Below, piece by piece: positions 43,883 to 52,699 of a stretch of DNA of 64,000 bases. Below the pieces are notes generated by a model. The model made no database searches and was not told the origin of the DNA. It saw only the letters and a program-made list of their open reading frames with translations. Position 1 is the first letter of the stretch. Each line of letters starts with the position of its first letter. Source of the stretch: Bacteroidales bacterium UBA3297. Its GTDB lineage: Bacteria; Bacteroidota; Bacteroidia; Bacteroidales; Paludibacteraceae. Both the position numbers and the translations under genes were made by a program. Where the stretch lies: NCBI GenBank assembly GCA_002362105.1, contig DETD01000020.1, positions 1 through 64,000 of the forward strand. The letters are read 5' to 3'.

Positions 43883-45571
43883 ATGGAAAAGATTGTCATT
43901 TACCAAGTACTACCTAGACTATTCGGCAACCAATGCACGGAAAACATTAAAAACGGGACACTGCTACAAAACGGATGCGGCAAGTTTGCCGACTTTAGCG
44001 AAAAAGCGCTTAGCGCCATAAAGAAACTGGGTGCCACACACATCTGGTACACAGGGGTGATAGAGCATGCCACCCAGACCGACTACAGCCGCAACAAAAT
44101 AAGAAAAGACAATCCGATAGTTGTGAAGGGCCAGGCAGGTTCGCCTTATGCCATTAAAGACTACTACGACATAGACCCCGACCTTGCAACCACCGTAAAA
44201 AACAGGATAAAGGAGTTTGAGGCGCTGGTCAAAAGGAGCCACGAAGCCGGATTGAAAGTCATAATGGACTTTGTTCCCAACCATGTGGCACGCCAATACC
44301 ATAGCGACGCAAAGCCAGCAGGCACGCGCGACCTGGGGGAAGACGACGTAACATCGGTATCGTATAACCGTGACAACAATTTCTATTACCTGCCCGACCA
44401 AAAATTTATTCCGTGCGAACCGCTGAAAGACGGCGAAGCGGAATATGTGGAATATCCAGCCAAAGTAACGGGCAACGACTGTTTTTGGAACGCGCCTTCG
44501 GTCAACGACTGGTACGAGACCGTAAAACTGAACTACGGCGTAGACTACAACAACAACCGTTGCAAAGACTTCTTCCCGACCCCGAACACCTGGCAGAAAA
44601 TGCGCGACATACTACTCTACTGGTCAGCCAAGGGAGTGGACGGTTTCCGTTGCGACATGGCCGAAATGGTGCCAGTGGAATTCTGGCAATGGGTCATTCC
44701 GCAAGTAAAGAACGAACACCCCGGACTCATTTTCATAGCCGAGACTTACGACCCGAACCAATACGGTATGTACCTTTACGACGGACATTTCGACTACCTG
44801 TATGACAAAGTCGGGCTGTACGACACACTGAAAGGGGTCATCAGGGGCGAACAGCCAACCAGCAACATTACCTTCTGCTGGCAAAGCCATCCCGACCTGG
44901 AAGACCGCCTGCTCAACTTCCTAGAGAACCACGACGAACAGCGAATAGCATCGGACTTCTTTGCGGGAGACCCTGTGAAAGCCATGCCAGCCATGCTGAT
45001 CAGCGCAACCCTGACAAAAGGCCCGGTTATGGTGTACTGCGGACAAGAGCTCGGAGAAGCCGGCATGGACGAGGAAGGTTTCAGCGGACGCGACGGACGC
45101 ACCACCATTTTCGACTATTGGAGCGTTGAGAGCATCAGAAACTGGGTCAACGGTGGGAAAATGGACGGGAAAAAGCTGACCGCCGAACAAAAAGCGCTCC
45201 AGAAACGCTACGCCAAGCTGTTGAACATCTGCAACAAAGAGAAAGCCATAGCAGAAGGCGAATTTTTCGATTTGATGTACTGCAACTACGAAAATCCCGA
45301 TTTCGACTCGACCAAACAATACGTATTCTTACGCAAGAAAGACAAAGACCTGCTGCTTATAGTCAGCAATTTCGAAGATAAAGATGTGAACATAACCGTG
45401 AACATTGCCGAACACGCGTTCGACTACCTCGGTATCGGGAAGTGGAAAGAATATGCGGCAAAAGAACTCATCAATGGCGAAACCCGGCCTATGACACTTT
45501 CGCCAGACAGTCCGGTTGCCATCAGCATTCCAGCCCACAGCGGTGTCATCTGGAAGATAACAATCAAGTAA
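43883..45571 (+). CDS. Alpha-amylase family (GH13) glycoside hydrolase
   Basis: 562 residues. The GH13 barrel shows all conserved regions: MDFVPNHVARQY (region I), VDGFRCDMAEM with the Asp nucleophile (II), IFIAETYDP with the acid/base Glu (III) and FLENHDEQRIAS (IV). A C-terminal beta domain follows. No signal peptide, so it acts inside the cell on imported or stored alpha-glucans. Ends with FFD-rich, then GVIWKITIK. Single gene with promoter and terminator; no susCD or glycogen genes beside it. Confidence 0.92.
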   Translation: MEKIVIYQVLPRLFGNQCTENIKNGTLLQNGCGKFADFSEKALSAIKKLGATHIWYTGVIEHATQTDYSRNKIRKDNPIVVKGQAGSPYAIKDYYDIDPDLATTVKNRIKEFEALVKRSHEAGLKVIMDFVPNHVARQYHSDAKPAGTRDLGEDDVTSVSYNRDNNFYYLPDQKFIPCEPLKDGEAEYVEYPAKVTGNDCFWNAPSVNDWYETVKLNYGVDYNNNRCKDFFPTPNTWQKMRDILLYWSAKGVDGFRCDMAEMVPVEFWQWVIPQVKNEHPGLIFIAETYDPNQYGMYLYDGHFDYLYDKVGLYDTLKGVIRGEQPTSNITFCWQSHPDLEDRLLNFLENHDEQRIASDFFAGDPVKAMPAMLISATLTKGPVMVYCGQELGEAGMDEEGFSGRDGRTTIFDYWSVESIRNWVNGGKMDGKKLTAEQKALQKRYAKLLNICNKEKAIAEGEFFDLMYCNYENPDFDSTKQYVFLRKKDKDLLLIVSNFEDKDVNITVNIAEHAFDYLGIGKWKEYAAKELINGETRPMTLSPDSPVAISIPAHSGVIWKITIK

Positions 45572-45593
45572 GCAAAACACATAACTTTTATAG

Positions 45594-45626
45594 AAACGCA
45601 ATACTCAAAAGGTATTGCGTTTTTTC
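45594..45626 (+). terminator. Terminator of the GH13 gene
   Basis: AACGCAATAC pairs with GTATTGCGTT across a 7-base loop, then TTTT. Confidence 0.85.
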
Positions 45627-45781
45627 GTTCATAGAGACAATCTCTCTTCAGCATGCCAGGGACATTAATGCTCTGCATCGCAGATGAAGGATTACACCTG
45701 TTTCATTTTGTTTCCCCTCCCTTCTCGCCTCTTTTGGTGCACATCTGATTATTTCTCGCATCCTATCTTTACCCATATAAC

Positions 45782-46084
45782 CTATTTCTTTGAAGCTCGT
45801 TCCCTTACCTCCAATTTAGCGTCTTGGAGTTTTCTTCCCAATTCGTCATCCTTTGCCGATAAGGTAATGTCAGAAGCAAGACCTAATGCTATGAGGACCC
45901 GGAAATATTGCCCTAAAGCAACGCCTTCGTCACCCTTCTCTATTCTTACTAGCGTAGATCTGCTTATCCCAGCCCTTTCTGCAATCTGCACAGTAGTGAG
46001 GTCTCTTCTCAACCTTGCGTACCTTATTTGCTCGCCTAGCGTTTGCAGAATACGAATCTGAGAGGGTAAAAGTTCTCTTTTCAT
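45782..46084 (-). CDS. XRE/HipB-like helix-turn-helix protein, orphan
   Basis: 100 residues. The HTH is QIRYARLRRDLTTVQIAERAGISRSTLVRIEKGD (about 19-52), close to HipB-type antitoxins, followed by a C-terminal helical tail (DITLSAKDDELGRKLQDAKLEVRERASKK). In hip-type pairs hipA follows, but here only about 190 bases of non-coding DNA separate it from the converging GH13 gene. Either a lone regulator or what remains of a toxin-antitoxin pair. Confidence 0.7.
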   Translation of the reverse strand: MKRELLPSQIRILQTLGEQIRYARLRRDLTTVQIAERAGISRSTLVRIEKGDEGVALGQYFRVLIALGLASDITLSAKDDELGRKLQDAKLEVRERASKK

Positions 46085-46892
46085 ACAATAATGTTTAATA
46101 TCTGATACAAGAGATACTATATTTTGTCCAATATAAAAAACATTATCCTCACAAATTATTGCCAGACTGCCCGCGATAGCGTCAGTAGGTTACGGATAGA
46201 GGTTTAGGTGGCAATAACGAGTCGAGATACGTGCTCTGCACAAGATTTTAGCCCGTTATCGCTCCCTGAAAGTGTTAAGGTCAGGGCAGTGTCGCCGACA
46301 AATGAATTACACGGACAGCGGCATCGGAACGATGTGGCCCTTCGTGTAATGAAATGGGCAAGAGGCTGCCTTATGATTTTTGACAGAGTTTCTGATTGTG
46401 TTATGTAGGAATAAACAGAAGATAACGGTTAAGGTGCGAAATCGGACGTCGAAACAACTTTGTTGGTGAGGCTCATGATACTCTTCTTGAAAACCTGTTG
46501 ATTATTCGTAAGTAAATGATACACAGATGTATTTAGAAGACAAAAACGGCAAAAGGAACAAATTGGGAACAATAATTTCAAAAACCCCAAAATGAAAACA
46601 TCTGCTTAACATCTGTTAATACGGATATGAACGGAAATTTTCATTTTCTGTCATTTGGTAGTGTGTTTCGGATGGTGAAAAATGAGAGGAAATCAGCCTC
46701 CTTGTTGTTTCAACAATCAGGTTCCTCTTGTTGCAATAGTTGGTGAATAATTTGCGAAAAGTAGTCGTTTAGAATGCCATTTTATAATAAATTCAATGAA
46801 AATGTAGGTGTTTTTACAAGTTTCATTAGGGAAAAGTCATTTATATCATAGAAATTTATCACTTTTATACCCATAAAGTTAAAGTTTTAAAC
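46085..46892. other. Long non-coding region, left side of accessory island
   Basis: 808 bases without a supported gene. The first 330 bases are richer in G+C than what follows and read as broken frames on both strands. The rest is AT-rich with an inverted repeat (46589-46598 / 46638-46647), a tandem 11-mer (46597-46619) and TTGTTG-CAACAA (46702-46716). Such clusters can mark an attachment or transfer site; not proven here. Confidence 0.4.
46589..46647. repeat. Inverted repeat with internal tandem 11-mers
   Basis: AAAATGAAAA and TTTTCATTTT are ten-base complementary arms. Between them AACATCTGCTT and AACATCTGTTA lie in tandem. Confidence 0.6.
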
Positions 46893-47102
46893 ATGGAAGT
46901 TAAAGATTTAAATCGCCTAAAAGTCGTCGTTCTTGCTGAAAAAAAGAGAACTGGGACTTGGCTTGCTCAAGAATTAGGTGTCTCCTATGTAACAGTAAGT
47001 AAATGGTGTTCAAATACAACTCAACCGACCCTATCAACACTAGATAGAACTGCAGAGATATTGGATATTGCCCCAAGAGAATTATTAAATGGTAAAAAAT
47101 AA
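46893..47102 (+). CDS. Small XRE-family helix-turn-helix regulator
   Basis: 69 residues, essentially one HTH domain: LKVVVLAEKKRTGTWLAQELGVSYVTVSKWCSNTTQPTLSTLDRTAEILDIAPRELL. Cro/C1-like, no extra domain. Ends 16 bases before the membrane-anchored deiminase-like gene and probably controls that pair's expression. AT-rich, unlike the core genes. Confidence 0.85.
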   Translation: MEVKDLNRLKVVVLAEKKRTGTWLAQELGVSYVTVSKWCSNTTQPTLSTLDRTAEILDIAPRELLNGKK

Positions 47103-47118
47103 TTGACAACTTGAAAAT

Positions 47119-48408
47119 ATGAATTACGAATTTATAATAGGCACCATAATTGGTGTTGCAGGTTTGATATTAACTTGGATCTGTAGTAAGGAACAAATAA
47201 AGAGTTACTTCAAACCAAGCATGAAAGATCTTTTGAATCAGCTTACATCAACAAGCCTTTCACCGAGAGGACAAAAAGCGATTCTTCGAAAGATAAACCG
47301 CAAACTAAAAATCTATGGAAAGAGTTTGTCTTCAGATTACATTGATACATTCTCTCCAAAGAGCAATACGAAGACAGCCATCTTGCTTGACATGTGCCTT
47401 GCAAATATGATAGAACCAACTCCCGATATTTGTAAAGCCTTCTTGGATTATAATTCTCCAGCACTAAGAAATGATTACCTACAAGCGATAAAAACGACTG
47501 AAGATAAGACTGAGATAGAAGCTACTCAAAAACAAGAGTCTTCAGAAAACAAACAAGCGAATGCAATGAAACCGAATACGGTTTATGTTTCAGGTATCTT
47601 AAAAGAAAAATTCCCTCATGCTGCGGAAGAACTCTTCTCTGTTTTAAGGAAGCATAAGGTAACTGTCAAAGAACTCACTAATACCAAGGATATTTGGTGT
47701 CGTGACTATATGCCGGTACAGAACAGCCAGGGAGAGCTTATTCAGTTCAATTATGATCCTTCATACTTGAAAGGCGAAAAGGTTTGGGAAGATTCAAGAA
47801 GTGATGTTCATGAAGTGTGTGAAGCCAATGGGATTAAGCCAATTTATACCGACATAAAGATTGATGGCGGTAATGTTGTAATGTTTGGAGACAAAGCTAT
47901 CCTAACAAATAGAATCTTCAGTGAAAATCCAGAGTATGACAAAGACGCTTTGGTTTCTGAGATTGAGCGTCTTCTTAAAACAAAAGTTCTAATCATACCT
48001 GCCTACTCAATCAATGAGGATGTAACAGGACACGCAGACGGAATGGTTAGATTTGTCGATGAATATACGATTCTCGGCAACGACTTAACAGAAGACTATG
48101 ATTACATCAAGAAGGGAATAAACAAAATGTGTCAAGCAGCAGGTCTAAAGTATATTGACGTCCCTTATTTCATTCCTGAAAAGGATAAGAATCATGAAAT
48201 GAATGCCATAGGTATCTATGTAAATTATCTGGAAGTCAATAATTTGATAGTACTACCAAGGTTCGGTGTAAAAGGCAATCGAGACGAAGAAACAATAGAA
48301 ATCTTCAGGAAGATATTCCCTGACCGAATCATTGAAACTGTCGATTACAATGAAGTTGCAGTTGAAGGTGGTCTTTTGAACTGCACGACTTGGACCATTA
48401 AAGAATAA
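47119..48408 (+). CDS. Membrane-anchored agmatine deiminase/PAD-like protein with extra N-terminal domain
   Basis: 429 residues. A membrane helix (4-22) is followed by a helical domain (about 33-115: LTSTSLSPRGQKAILRKINRKLK, LDMCLANMIEPTPDICKAFLD) and a charged linker. A bacterial-type agmatine/peptidylarginine deiminase domain (about 150-429) has every expected active-site piece: IWCRDYMP (about 192-200), DGGNVV, TGHADGMVRF (His/Asp near 305-307) and GGLLNCTTW with Cys422. Standard agmatine deiminase lacks the membrane anchor and the N-terminal domain. Paired with an XRE regulator. May act on arginine-containing or guanidino substrates at the membrane; a defence role is speculation. Confidence 0.75.
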   Translation: MNYEFIIGTIIGVAGLILTWICSKEQIKSYFKPSMKDLLNQLTSTSLSPRGQKAILRKINRKLKIYGKSLSSDYIDTFSPKSNTKTAILLDMCLANMIEPTPDICKAFLDYNSPALRNDYLQAIKTTEDKTEIEATQKQESSENKQANAMKPNTVYVSGILKEKFPHAAEELFSVLRKHKVTVKELTNTKDIWCRDYMPVQNSQGELIQFNYDPSYLKGEKVWEDSRSDVHEVCEANGIKPIYTDIKIDGGNVVMFGDKAILTNRIFSENPEYDKDALVSEIERLLKTKVLIIPAYSINEDVTGHADGMVRFVDEYTILGNDLTEDYDYIKKGINKMCQAAGLKYIDVPYFIPEKDKNHEMNAIGIYVNYLEVNNLIVLPRFGVKGNRDEETIEIFRKIFPDRIIETVDYNEVAVEGGLLNCTTWTIKE

Positions 48409-48511
48409 TTTGTAAACTATATAATTCATGAAGAAAAATGATGCCATACATAGTGCTATTGCTAAATCTGTATAAGGAATTAAAATAAAACAATTATATC
48501 ATGATTGGAAT

Positions 48512-48534
48512 TCATCTTATCAAGATTGACAACA
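48512..48534 (+). repeat. Direct repeat, left copy, flanking the lipoprotein gene
   Basis: Shares 22 of 23 bases with the copy at 48856-48878, including TATCAAGATTGACAAC. Confidence 0.75.
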
Positions 48535-48543
48535 CTATCAGAT

Positions 48544-48852
48544 ATGAACCATACTAAACTTCTGCTATCAATTTTACTTGCCTTATCACTTTCAAGTTGT
48601 AGGGTGGTAAAACCTATGCCTTCAAATGAAAATGGGTTAATCCAAGTGGGCATGGATAAGCAAGAAGTTATTCGTGAATTGGGCAACCCTGAATCCAAAA
48701 CGATAGAGAATGGCATCGAGACTCTGGAGTTCAGCACTAATCTTGTCAATGGCTCTGATGAATACACACTTCTTAAAGTCCGTCTAAAAGGCAATAAGGT
48801 TATAGCAACTGAACCAATCCCGAAGAGGAAAGAACTGCGTGAGTTAAAGTAG
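48544..48852 (+). CDS. SmpA/BamE-like lipoprotein
   Basis: 102 residues from the ATG at 48544. Lipoprotein signal with Cys19 (LALSLSSC). The segment NGLIQVGMDKQEVIRELGNPESKT fits the SmpA/OmlA-type fold (short helices, then a small sheet), where GMxxxEVxxxLGxP is the recurring motif. It lies between two copies of a 23-base direct repeat, 344 bases apart. Function unknown. Confidence 0.65.
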   Translation: MNHTKLLLSILLALSLSSCRVVKPMPSNENGLIQVGMDKQEVIRELGNPESKTIENGIETLEFSTNLVNGSDEYTLLKVRLKGNKVIATEPIPKRKELRELK

Positions 48853-49155
48853 CTATTCATCCTATCAAGATTGACAACTAAATAAGCAGCCCACTGATTG
48901 TCAGCAGAAATGCCGATTATCAGTTGGTTTGCTGTTTCCAAATTGTGGCAATTCGGAACTTCATACAATAATACTTTTCTTTATTCGTTTCCTAATTAAA
49001 GTCAAAAGAAAAGCAACTCTCATAAAGCATTTATTTCGAATTTATGAAAACAAAAACTAAGATGTAAAGAAGAAAATCATGATTTGATATTAAGCGTGAA
49101 AACAATTATGTGTGCACTCCGTTACCGAAAACACCATACACAACATGACAGAGAG
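48853..49155. other. Non-coding region after the lipoprotein gene
   Basis: Begins with the right repeat copy (48856-48878), then an imperfect hairpin (about 48884-48935, arms around CCACTGAT / ATCAGTTGG). The rest is AT-rich with no recognisable gene. Confidence 0.4.
48856..48878 (+). repeat. Direct repeat, right copy, flanking the lipoprotein gene
   Basis: Second copy of the 23-base repeat, one mismatch to that at 48512-48534, starting four bases after the lipoprotein stop. Confidence 0.75.
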
Positions 49156-50164
49156 TCATCTGAACTTCGGGTGCGTTTTCTTCCGGTTGTCCGCTTCCTG
49201 TTGGACTTCCTGCTCCGCGTTGGCGATTAGGCGTGAAGATTCTGGAAGCTGGTCTGCAATGGTTTTGACCACGTTTTCGAGAAATTCCTTGGCTTTTCAT
49301 GCGGGTATAACTCACGGAACGTCGTATAGTCGAGTTCCTTTTTCAGGTTGAGGGTTGTCTGGATCTTATAATTGATTTCATGGAGTTTCTTCACGTCGTC
49401 GTACCAGTCCTTCTCGATGGCTTTTTAACGGACGACTTCGTGCGACAGCAATTTGCTGTTAATGAGAAGGTCTGACAAGGCGTCATCGGCAAACTTGTCG
49501 TTGTTGGGCAGGTTTGCAAAGACGGTCTTGTTGGCGTCGTCGAAACGTAGGTCAAGGTTGGGGATGTTCTGCACGACATAGTTGAAGGCATGGGTGCGGA
49601 AGTCTTCGTAAAGGTCGGTACGGGCGGTAACGGCTACCGTGTGGTGGTCGGGCAGGTCGCACGGCACATCCTTGTCATGTATGGAGCACTTGCGTTCCAC
49701 ACTGTCATCAAACTTTTGGGCTGACGCTATTATGAACTTCAAATCGTATTTGGAGCCCATCATATCGTTATCACCGCCAAGCATTAGCTTGAAGTCGGGT
49801 GAGAGTCTGTCTTTGTTTTGTTTCAGATAATCAAAAATGACATCGACCTGCGAGTCCATCAGGTAGCCCTGGTGGGAGACATAGAGCGTGTTCGGGTCCT
49901 GCTTCAGCTGGAAGTGGGCCATACAGTCGAGTTCGGACTCACCGATAAACATATTGTCTATCTTTTCGGGCACCATGAAGCGCAGCGAATAGTGCCTGAA
50001 AAGGTGGTTTCTGCATTTTTGTAGGCGTCCTTAAATGTGTAGGGACCATTGCTTTGACAGATAGGTGGCATACTTAAATGTCCCCTGACGCGCGCTCTGA
50101 AACTTGGAACTGAAAGATTACACATCAAGTGAAGCCCTGGCAACTGTTTTAAGTCCTGTTCCAA
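49156..50164 (-). pseudogene. Broken Toprim-like gene of a mobilizable element
   Basis: The best-preserved piece (49425-49976) resembles the Toprim domain of mobilization-associated proteins in Bacteroidetes elements: GESELDCMAHF (catalytic Glu) and LMLGGDNDMMG (DxD). At least three lesions break it. A frameshift near 49990 separates the upstream ...FKDAYKNAETTF from FRHYSLRFMVPEK. An in-frame TAA at 49425-49427 interrupts LSHEVVR / KAIEKDWYDDVKK. A second frameshift lies near 49290, after which KEFLENVVKTIADQLPES leads to the stop at 49156. The N-terminal part of the parent protein is missing. Confidence 0.65.
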
Positions 50165-50192
50165 TCTTCGACTGTGACTCTAGCCGCCCTAT

Positions 50193-50222
50193 CCAGATTG
50201 ACTGTCTCCAGATTGACTGTCC
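50193..50222 (+). repeat. Tandem 15-base repeat
   Basis: CCAGATTGACTGTCT and CCAGATTGACTGTCC lie head to tail between the broken Toprim-like gene and the AbiEi-like gene. They share AGATTGAC with the direct repeats flanking the lipoprotein gene. Confidence 0.7.
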
Positions 50223-50320
50223 TGCTTTGCAAGCACTAAGAAGTGCAACGAATTGTGCCTAAAAGGCAGGACAGGAATAAAATTCAAGAAATCCTTTATT
50301 GTCAGATTCATTAGATAACA

Positions 50321-50352
50321 TTTGGCGAAATGATAAATTAAGTGCATCTTTG
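50321..50352 (+). promoter_or_regulatory. Promoter of the AbiEi/AbiEii pair
   Basis: TTTG (50321-50324) and CATCTTTG (50345-50352, one mismatch to the -7 consensus) separated by 20 bases. Confidence 0.45.
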
Positions 50353-50403
50353 TATTGAAAACATTGGAAATTTTGCAAAAACTTCCAATATATTGATATA
50401 ATC

Positions 50404-51003
50404 ATGACAGGAGTAAGCATCAGACAACAGGTCAACAATATGCAGGAGGGAACCATTATGTTTCGCTCCGACTTTCCTATGTATAATGTGGAGAGCGTGG
50501 GCAACATGTTGGCCGAACTTGTTAAAGAGAATGTCATAATCAAACTGTCGCATGGAATATACATGAAGCCCAAGCATAGTAGATTTGGAAACATCTACCC
50601 TACTATTGACGAGATAGTCGCCAGCATTGCCAATAGGGACAAGTGCCAGATACTGCCATGTGGCGCAACAGCCGAATTAGCCCTAGGATTGAGTACCCAG
50701 GTTCCGATGAGTTACACTTACCTTACAAGTGGAAGCGCACGGACAATAGACATCTCCAATAAACAGATTATCTTTAAAAGAGCCGTTCCTAGAAACTTCT
50801 CTTATAAGACAAAACTTGTCTCCTTGCTGGTTCAAGCCCTCAAGTCAATCGGTGAAGACAACGTCGATGGAGAGCAGATTCAACAGATACAATCACTATT
50901 CAGAGAAGAAAAGCAGAAGGATCTTTTGAAAGAAGACATCAACGCAACTCCAATCTGGATGAGAAGACTCTTGTTACCAATCTATAAAAACGTGATGATA
51001 TGA
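50404..51003 (+). CDS. AbiEi/DUF6088-like antitoxin
   Basis: 199 residues. The N-terminal winged-helix part (MFRSDFPMYNVESVGNMLAELVKENVIIKLSHGIYMKP) is typical of DUF6088/AbiEi antitoxin-repressors. A C-terminal domain follows (CGATAELALGLSTQVPMSYTYLTSG, FKRAVPRNF). In AbiE systems it represses the operon and counteracts the AbiEii nucleotidyltransferase. Its stop overlaps the toxin ATG (ATGA), the usual coupling in these type IV pairs. Intact, although both flanks are eroded. Confidence 0.8.
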   Translation: MTGVSIRQQVNNMQEGTIMFRSDFPMYNVESVGNMLAELVKENVIIKLSHGIYMKPKHSRFGNIYPTIDEIVASIANRDKCQILPCGATAELALGLSTQVPMSYTYLTSGSARTIDISNKQIIFKRAVPRNFSYKTKLVSLLVQALKSIGEDNVDGEQIQQIQSLFREEKQKDLLKEDINATPIWMRRLLLPIYKNVMI

Positions 51004-52022
51004 CAGAAAGAAAGATATGGTTGAATAATCCAGTCAACGACCGTCTTGCGATGCTTCAACAGACCGAGACAGGACACCATAACATCAACATCAACGCAAT
51101 AGAAAAAGACTGGTGGGTAACCATTTGCCTGAAAGCGCTGTTTATGAGTGATTGCGCAGACTACCTGTTGTTTAAGGGAGGAACATCCCTAAGCAAAGGG
51201 TGGTCTCTCATCGAACGATTTTCAGAAGACATAGACCTGGCAATCAGCCATACCTATTTCGGAATCAACAGCACGACCAAAAGCCAACGTGAAAAACTGA
51301 GAAAAGCCTCAAGAAAGTATATTCTAGAAGAACTCGCCTTACAATTAGACAGCAACCTACGGCAACTGGGAGTAAGTGGCTATACCATTGAAAAAGTGAC
51401 CCATATAGAGGGGATCGACGGTGAGCGTAGGGCTATTGACTCAGATAAGGATCCGGCCGTCTTGCTAGTTAATTACAGCAGCATACTACCGACAACAATC
51501 GTCTATCTTCCACAAAGGGTTAAGATAGAGATCAGCTGCCTTTCAATGGATGAACCGTCTGAGGAGAGAAACATCAAAAGCCTGATAGCGGAGAGTTTTC
51601 CAGAGGAAGACACTATAGACTGCAAAATCCGCACAGTGCTGCCAACACGGACATTCCTTGAAAAGATTTTCCTTCTTGCAGAAGAGCTTCAAAAGGACAA
51701 GCCAAGAACAATGAGGATGTCGAGACACCTGTATGACTTGAACGCACTGATGAACAGCCGTTTTGCAGAATCCGCATTGGCCGACAGGGAACTGATAGAG
51801 AAAATCATCGAACACAGACGACATTACTATGTCCTTAAATATGTGGACTATGACACCCTATATCCTGGACGAATCGAATTCGTACCGCAAGGAGAAAACC
51901 TAAAGAACTGGGAAAACGATTACCAGAATATGAAAGACTATTTCATTTATGGTAATAAACCGGAGTTCTCGACGATTCTTGAAAATCTGAATAAGCTACA
52001 AGATAAACTACGAAATCTATAA
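51000..52022 (+). CDS. AbiEii/AbiGii family nucleotidyltransferase toxin
   Basis: 340 residues. The DNA-polymerase-beta-type nucleotidyltransferase motif FKGGTSLSKGW...FSEDIDLAI (about 60-84) supplies the catalytic Asp pair. The following helical regions and RHLYDLNALM are common in AbiEii toxins. Such enzymes add nucleotides to tRNA and stop growth upon phage infection. Coupled to the AbiEi-like gene. Confidence 0.85.
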   Translation: MTERKIWLNNPVNDRLAMLQQTETGHHNININAIEKDWWVTICLKALFMSDCADYLLFKGGTSLSKGWSLIERFSEDIDLAISHTYFGINSTTKSQREKLRKASRKYILEELALQLDSNLRQLGVSGYTIEKVTHIEGIDGERRAIDSDKDPAVLLVNYSSILPTTIVYLPQRVKIEISCLSMDEPSEERNIKSLIAESFPEEDTIDCKIRTVLPTRTFLEKIFLLAEELQKDKPRTMRMSRHLYDLNALMNSRFAESALADRELIEKIIEHRRHYYVLKYVDYDTLYPGRIEFVPQGENLKNWENDYQNMKDYFIYGNKPEFSTILENLNKLQDKLRNL

Positions 52023-52244
52023 ATATTGAGATTTACAGAATTTCCTGACATGATTTCAAAGAACAAAATTTGCTAAGGTGACCACCTCTTTGAAACTTCG
52101 CGAAAAAAGGGTGTGGTGGCAGTTAAAGCATTTGAAGGCTGCCCAGGTGCCTTAGCAAGTGTTTATAGTCTTATACCGGTCTTTGACTTACGCTGTGGAG
52201 ATACCGGGAGAAAGGGCAGGAATGATGACGATAGGAAGTCTCTC

Positions 52245-52540
52245 CTACCCTTTCAAGTATGGCATGGAAAGTCTGTTTACCAAGGTTTCTGACTCTTGCC
52301 CTGCTTGGTTTCGGCTGCGTCCTGCTGGAGCCTTGATGAATCCCTTGTCGTGTTTGCTCTCCTGCTTGACGTCTTGCGACACCTTCTTCGATACAGACTG
52401 TTCTGGGGCTTCGCCAGCCTTCTCCTGTGCCTTCTGTGTGCGTGCCTGCACCTCTTTCTGCATGTTCTCGGCTGCGACCTTGAAGACTTCGAACTGGTTA
52501 GGGAGGTCTTTCTGCGCCTATAAGGGGAATTGGCGTCCAT
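52245..52540 (-). pseudogene. Fragment of a charged, Gln/Lys-rich protein, possible mobile-element relic
   Basis: About 95 codons on the minus strand lack a proper start: the frame opens after a TAG with DLPNQFEVFKVAAENMQKEVQ. It continues as a Gln/Lys/Glu-rich coil and ends SMPYLKG. This is the same direction as the broken Toprim-like gene, on the other side of the AbiE pair, so both could come from one degraded element. I could not identify the parent family. Confidence 0.35.
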
Positions 52541-52656
52541 GTGGATGGCTTTTCCACAAACGAAGCACAAGTTCACGAAAAGGGACAACATTATATTAAA
52601 TTCATATTTTCAAAACACAGAAACATTCTAAATTTTTAGAATAGTTCAATATTTCG

Positions 52657-52664
52657 TAATTTTG
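52657..52664 (+). promoter_or_regulatory. -7 element of prfC
   Basis: TAATTTTG, 36 bases before the ATG; exact consensus. Confidence 0.55.
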
Positions 52665-52699
52665 CAAAAAATTATAAACAAGAACAATCCACGTAGACT

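Noticed and set aside
46208..46408. 66-codon frame in the non-coding edge of the island
   Set aside because: No motifs and no support for a start; it may be relic sequence.
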